A stretch of DNA of 64,000 bases, taken from NCBI RefSeq assembly GCF_002259485.1, contig NZ_NPGA01000007.1:248001-312000 (forward strand). Direction: 5' to 3'. The notes below the pieces were generated by a model. The model had not been told where the DNA came from. It worked only from the letters and a program-made list of their open reading frames with translations, and made no database searches. Of the stretch, positions 59,976 to 64,000 are shown piece after piece (the first letter of the stretch is position 1; each line of letters opens with the position of its first letter). The position numbers and the translations under genes are program-made. Source of the stretch: Rhodococcus sp. 14-1411-2a (GTDB lineage Bacteria; Actinomycetota; Actinomycetes; Mycobacteriales; Mycobacteriaceae).

Positions 59976-61901
59976 TTGAGTACCGAACAGCTCGAATTCC
60001 AGGCGGAGACGCGTCAGCTCCTGGATCTGATGGTGCACTCCATCTACTCCAACAAGGACAGCTTTCTCCGTGAACTGATCTCGAACTCCTCGGACGCGCT
60101 GGACAAGCTGCGCCTGGAGTCGTACCGCAACAAGGACCTGGACGTCGACGTCTCGGATCTGCACATCGAGATCGACATCGACGCTGCGGCCCGCACGCTG
60201 ACCATCCGCGACAACGGCATCGGCATGTCGCGCGCCGAGGTCATCGACCTCATCGGCACGCTGGCCAAGTCCGGCACCGCCGAGGTTCGCAAGAAGCTCA
60301 AGGAAGCCAAGGACGCGGCCGCCTCCGAAGAACTGATCGGCCAGTTCGGCATCGGCTTCTACTCCACGTTCATGGTGGCCGAGAAGGTCACGCTGCTCAC
60401 CCGCAAGGCGGGCGAGAAGACGGCCACCCAGTGGGAGTCCACCGGCGAGGGCACCTACGAGATCACCGACGTCGACGACGCCCCGCAGGGTTCGTCGGTG
60501 ACGCTGGCCCTCAAGTCCGCCGACGAGGAGGACCACCTCCACGATTACGCGTCCGAGCGCAAGATCAAGGAACTGGTCAAGAAGTACTCCGACTTCATCG
60601 CCTGGCCCATTCGCATCGACGTCGAGAAGCGCGTCAAGAGCGAAGAAGAGGGCGGCGAGGACACCGTCACGATCGAGACCGAGACGATCAACTCGCAGAA
60701 GGCGCTGTGGACCCGCTCCAAGGACGAGGTGTCCGAGGAGGAGTACAAGGAGTTCTACAAGCACGTCAGCCACGCCTGGGACGAGCCGCTCGAGGTCATC
60801 CCGTTCAAGGCCGAGGGCACGTTCGAATACCAAGCGCTGCTGTTCATTCCGTCACAGGCACCGTTCGACCTGTTCATGCGCGAGAGCCAGGCCGGCGTGC
60901 ACCTGTACGTCAAGCGCGTGTTCATCATGGACGACTCGCAGGAACTGCTGCCCGAGTACCTGCGCTTCGTCAAGGGCGTAGTCGACGCAGCGGACCTCTC
61001 GCTCAACGTCTCTCGCGAGATCCTGCAGCAGGACCGGCAGATCCGTGCGATCCGTCGACGCCTGACCAAGAAGGTGCTCTCCACGGTCAAGGAACTGCAG
61101 AGCGAGCAGCCCGACAAGTACAAGACGCTGTGGTCGCAGTTCGGCACGGTCCTCAAGGAGGGCCTGATCTCCGACGCCGACAACCGCGAAACCCTCTTGG
61201 GCATCTCCTCGTTCGCGTCCACCAACTCCGAGGAGGGTGTGACCACCCTCGCCGAGTACGTGGACCGGATGAAGGACGGCCAACAGCAGATATACTACAT
61301 GACGGGTGAATCCCGTCAGCAGATCGAGAGCTCGCCGCACATGGAGGCCTTCAAGGCTCGCGGGCTCGAGGTGCTGCTGCTCACCGATTCGGTCGACGAG
61401 GTGTGGGTCGGCAACGTCACCGACTTCGACGGAAAGTCGTTCCAGTCCATCGCCAAGGGCGAGGTGGACCTCGACACCGAAGAGGAGAAGAAGGAATCCG
61501 AGGCCAAGCGCGAGGAGCAGGACAAGGAATTCGCGGACCTGCTCACCTGGCTGACCGAGACCCTCGGCGAGGACGTCAAGGAGGTGCGCCTGTCCACCAG
61601 ACTCACCACGTCCCCGGCCTGCGTCGTCGGCGACGAGTTCAGCTTCTCCCCGCAACTCGAGAAGATGTACAAGGCGTCGGGACAGTTCGTGCCGACCTCC
61701 AAGCGGATCCTCGAACTCAACCCGACCCACGATCTCGTGACGGGACTGAAGAAGGCCCGCGAGGATCGCAGTGACGATCCGCACCTCGCCGAGACCGCCG
61801 AATTGCTCTATGCGACGGCCCTGTTGGCCGAAGGCACCGAGCTCAAGGACCCGGCGAAGTTCTCGCGTCTGCTGGCCGATCGATTGACCCGCACCATCTG
61901 A
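59976..61901 (+). CDS. htpG: molecular chaperone HtpG (Hsp90)
   Basis: A 641-residue Hsp90: N-terminal GHKL ATPase (LRELISNSSDALDKLR; DNGIGMSRAEVIDLIGT; FGIGFYSTFMVAEKV), middle domain (RVFIMDDSQELLPEYLRFVK; NVSREILQQDRQI) and C-terminal dimerisation domain. TTG at 59976 is taken as the start because AAGGGGAG lies five bases upstream and the protein then begins STEQLEFQAETRQLL, the usual HtpG N-terminus. No HspR or CIRCE element was recognised in the 85 bases upstream. Confidence 0.96.
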   Translation: MSTEQLEFQAETRQLLDLMVHSIYSNKDSFLRELISNSSDALDKLRLESYRNKDLDVDVSDLHIEIDIDAAARTLTIRDNGIGMSRAEVIDLIGTLAKSGTAEVRKKLKEAKDAAASEELIGQFGIGFYSTFMVAEKVTLLTRKAGEKTATQWESTGEGTYEITDVDDAPQGSSVTLALKSADEEDHLHDYASERKIKELVKKYSDFIAWPIRIDVEKRVKSEEEGGEDTVTIETETINSQKALWTRSKDEVSEEEYKEFYKHVSHAWDEPLEVIPFKAEGTFEYQALLFIPSQAPFDLFMRESQAGVHLYVKRVFIMDDSQELLPEYLRFVKGVVDAADLSLNVSREILQQDRQIRAIRRRLTKKVLSTVKELQSEQPDKYKTLWSQFGTVLKEGLISDADNRETLLGISSFASTNSEEGVTTLAEYVDRMKDGQQQIYYMTGESRQQIESSPHMEAFKARGLEVLLLTDSVDEVWVGNVTDFDGKSFQSIAKGEVDLDTEEEKKESEAKREEQDKEFADLLTWLTETLGEDVKEVRLSTRLTTSPACVVGDEFSFSPQLEKMYKASGQFVPTSKRILELNPTHDLVTGLKKAREDRSDDPHLAETAELLYATALLAEGTELKDPAKFSRLLADRLTRTI

Positions 61902-61948
61902 GTGCCTGCGCCGCATGTGCGCACGAGACGATGGAGGACCCTCCCGCC

Positions 61949-62752
61949 ATGACCGACGCACCACTGCTGATCGAGCGCACCGGGGACATCGTCGCCTGGA
62001 CGTTGAACAACCCCCAGGCCCGTAATCCCATCTCCGAGGCGGAGACCATCGACGCCCTCGAGGCCGCGATCGCCGACGCGAACGGGGATCCATCGATCAG
62101 GGTTGCCGTCCTGACCGGTGCCGGTTCGGCATTCTCCTCGGGCGGGAACGTCAAGCACATGCGGGACAAGCAGGGAATGTTCGGTGGTAGCCCGGCCGAG
62201 TTGCGGCAGGGCTACCGCCACGGCATTCAACGAATCCCGAAGGCGTTGTATCACTGCGAGATTCCCACGATCGCCGCGGTCAACGGCCCAGCCATCGGAG
62301 CCGGTTGCGATCTGGCGTTGATGTGCGATCTTCGAATCGCCTCGACCACTGCGACATTCGCCGAGAGTTTCGCCAAGGTGGGCATCATTCCCGGAGACGG
62401 TGGGGCCTGGCTGCTCCCCCGGGCCATCGGCATGGCACGGGCGAGCGAAATGGCGTTCACCGGCGAGGCCATCGACGCCGCTACGGCATTGGAATGGGGC
62501 CTGGTCTCTCGGGTCGTCGAGCCCGAGGATCTGCTCGACGCTGCCCACGCGCTGGCACGGCGCGTGGCGGCCAACCCACCGCAGGTACTGCGTATGACGA
62601 AGAAGTTGTTGCGCGAGGGCCAGCAGCAGAGTCTGGAATCCTTGCTCGAACTCTCCGCCGCCTTTCAGGCCATCGCACACCACACCGAGGATCATTCCGA
62701 GGCTGTCGACGCGATGCTCGAGCGTCGCGATCCCGAGTTCCGAGGACGCTGA
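61949..62752 (+). CDS. enoyl-CoA hydratase/isomerase (crotonase)
   Basis: A 267-residue crotonase. Oxyanion segments FSSGGNVKHM and NGPAIGAGCDLALMCDLRIA are normal. The catalytic region FAESFAKVGIIPGDGGAWLL keeps a Glu at the first position and Asp at the second. Probably acts on medium-chain or branched enoyl-CoA. GGAGG eleven bases upstream supports the ATG at 61949 over one at 61931. Likely co-transcribed after htpG, 47 bases on. Confidence 0.88.
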   Translation: MTDAPLLIERTGDIVAWTLNNPQARNPISEAETIDALEAAIADANGDPSIRVAVLTGAGSAFSSGGNVKHMRDKQGMFGGSPAELRQGYRHGIQRIPKALYHCEIPTIAAVNGPAIGAGCDLALMCDLRIASTTATFAESFAKVGIIPGDGGAWLLPRAIGMARASEMAFTGEAIDAATALEWGLVSRVVEPEDLLDAAHALARRVAANPPQVLRMTKKLLREGQQQSLESLLELSAAFQAIAHHTEDHSEAVDAMLERRDPEFRGR

Positions 62753-62757
62753 CTCGC

Positions 62758-62803
62758 CAGGTGAGTGGAAACTCGGGCCCCACTACGAGTTTCCGCTCAC
62801 CTG
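62758..62803. terminator. bidirectional hairpin terminator
   Basis: CAGGTGAG-T-GGAAACTCG pairs with CGAGTTTCC-G-CTCACCTG (17 pairs with one internal mismatch) between the convergent crotonase and permease genes. Confidence 0.8.
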
Positions 62804-62814
62804 CGACGAAGTCG

Positions 62815-64000
62815 CTACTGCGGGGGCAGGATGTGCTCCCCCGTCTTGTCGGTGCTCAGCGACAGTGAACTGATGTACTGCTTCTCCCCGTTGGGCCCGG
62901 GCACGTTGGACGCGATCATGTCGGGTCGCTCGAATTCCATACCGCTGACGTGGCACATCACGAGTGCGTCGGACGGGTTGCCGTGCTCGTCGAACATCGG
63001 CAGATCGATGCCGTCATCGGTACGCCGCAGGTAGTACTTGCCCTTGGTTGCCACCGCCAGGATGGGCGGAAGTATCAGTGCCAGAACGAGAGCCACGATC
63101 GGCGAGTACGGTTTGATCGCCGGTCCGAATGCTCCGAAGAACACCAGAATCGACAGGATGGCCGACGCCGCCATCGATCCGAAGCCGACCGGATTGATGT
63201 TGTAGAGCATGCCGCGTCGAAACTCGGGGACCTTGGGTGAGAGCTTCAGGATGTACTTGTTGAAGACGATGTCCGACGCCACCACGGCGATCCACGCGAT
63301 ACCGCAGTTGGCGTAGAAGCCGAGGATGTCGTTGAGGAAGCTGAACATGTTGGCTTCCATCAGGATCAGCGCGATCGCTAGATTGAAGAGCACGAAGACC
63401 ATGCGCCCCGGGTAGGTCTTGGTGATGCGGGTGTAGGAGTTGGTCCACGCCAGCGACCCGGAATACGCGTTGGTCACATTGATCTTGATCTGACTGATGA
63501 CGACCAGGATCACCGCGAGGGTCATGGCGAGCCAACCCGGCATGAAGTTCTCGTAGATCTCCAGGAACTGGTGCACCGGCTCGTTGGCGATGGTGGATCC
63601 GTCGACCACGTTGGCGATCAGATACACGGCGAGGAACAGTCCGACGACCTGCTTGAGTGCACCGAAGATGACCCAGCCCGGACCGGCGAGAAGTACTGCG
63701 GTCCACCAGCGTCGGGAATTCTCGGGAGTCTTGGGCGGCATGAAACGCAGGTAGTCGATCTGCTCGGCGATCTGCGCGATGAGCGACAGGCACACGCCGG
63801 CCGCGAGCATCACCGATCCGATGTTGACCCCCTTGCCGTCGGCACCGTCCTGACCGCCGTAGGCGAAGAACTCGCCGACCGAATCGGGATTGCTGAACAC
63901 GAGGTAGACGAACGGCAGCACCATCAGCACCAGCCACAGTGGGGTGGTCCAGACCTGCAGCTTGGCAAGGGCTTTCATGCCGTAGATGACCAGCGGGATG
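62815..64000 (-). CDS. NCS1-type purine/cytosine permease-like transporter, 5' end cut off
   Basis: The C-terminal 394 codons of a membrane transporter whose start lies beyond the right edge. About nine hydrophobic helices are visible, with LIAQIAEQIDYLRFMPP, VISQIKINVTNAYSGSLAW and a soluble C-terminal tail (about 80 residues with DGIDLPMFDEHGNPS). These resemble NCS1 cytosine/purine/allantoin permeases. The long hydrophilic tail is unusual and may be regulatory. Substrate not determinable. Confidence 0.78.
   Translation of the reverse strand, partial: IPLVIYGMKALAKLQVWTTPLWLVLMVLPFVYLVFSNPDSVGEFFAYGGQDGADGKGVNIGSVMLAAGVCLSLIAQIAEQIDYLRFMPPKTPENSRRWWTAVLLAGPGWVIFGALKQVVGLFLAVYLIANVVDGSTIANEPVHQFLEIYENFMPGWLAMTLAVILVVISQIKINVTNAYSGSLAWTNSYTRITKTYPGRMVFVLFNLAIALILMEANMFSFLNDILGFYANCGIAWIAVVASDIVFNKYILKLSPKVPEFRRGMLYNINPVGFGSMAASAILSILVFFGAFGPAIKPYSPIVALVLALILPPILAVATKGKYYLRRTDDGIDLPMFDEHGNPSDALVMCHVSGMEFERPDMIASNVPGPNGEKQYISSLSLSTDKTGEHILPPQ

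Noticed and set aside
1..64000. CRISPR arrays, insertion sequences, secondary-metabolite synthases
   Set aside because: No regularly spaced repeats, transposase motifs or multidomain synthases were seen anywhere in the window.

Overview
The window is 64 kb of high-GC actinobacterial chromosome, most likely Rhodococcus or a close relative in the Nocardiaceae. The evidence is GTG and TTG starts, many starts that look leaderless behind TANNNT boxes, and gene order recalled from Mycobacterium tuberculosis. Positions 1-10929 match the Rv0952-Rv0946c neighbourhood (sucD, sucC, M23 peptidase, uvrD1, chorismate mutase, pgi). Positions 56119-59890 match Rv0909-Rv0906 (small MT0933-type protein, ctpE, metallo-beta-lactamase fold protein). 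All product names come from reading motifs and from memory of families; no search was run.

Layout. 1-11 kb: TCA cycle (sucCD), cell-wall peptidase, DNA repair helicase, chorismate mutase, succinate-semialdehyde dehydrogenase and phosphoglucose isomerase. 11-19 kb: an AbiEi-like/DUF559-like gene bracketed by two copies of a palindromic repeat; a TetR-AidB operon divergent from an enoyl-CoA hydratase/acyltransferase-like pair; DUF2630, an SDR and an E3-like flavoprotein. 19-24.3 kb: a compact catabolic operon (GntP transporter, CaiB CoA-transferase, HMG-CoA-lyase-like aldolase, 2-hydroxyacid dehydrogenase) converging on an IclR regulator. 24-31 kb: MOSC protein, carboxylesterase, Fpg/Nei glycosylase, thyA-dfrA, cupin, universal stress protein, and a desaturase-like protein that has lost two metal-ligand glutamates. 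31-36 kb: PucR-type regulator and an FtsX-type ABC transporter. 36.3 kb: tRNA-Arg(CCT), then an HNH (13E12-type) gene under an SOS-like box. 38-42 kb: DEAD-box helicase and an ECF transporter with a fused S-like/ATPase/ATPase polypeptide. 42-46 kb: tandem paralogous VWA proteins and an SRPBCC protein resembling Rv0910.

46-54 kb carries two SSS-type carboxylate symporters. One sits with its DUF485 partner. The other lies beside a lipase, LytS-like kinase, LytTR regulator and DUF485-like set, interrupted by an inverted GAP-family gene. 54-60 kb: Na+/H+ antiporter, MT0933-type small protein, CtpE-type ATPase, MBL-fold protein. 60-64 kb: htpG, a crotonase and a truncated NCS1-type permease at the right edge.

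No CRISPR array, phage module or insertion sequence is visible. The best candidates for something new are the 19.7-24.3 kb catabolic operon, the lipase/two-component/symporter cluster at 48-54 kb, the apparent pseudo-desaturase, the separated Rv0909/Rv0910-like pair, and the repeat-bracketed gene at 11-12 kb.
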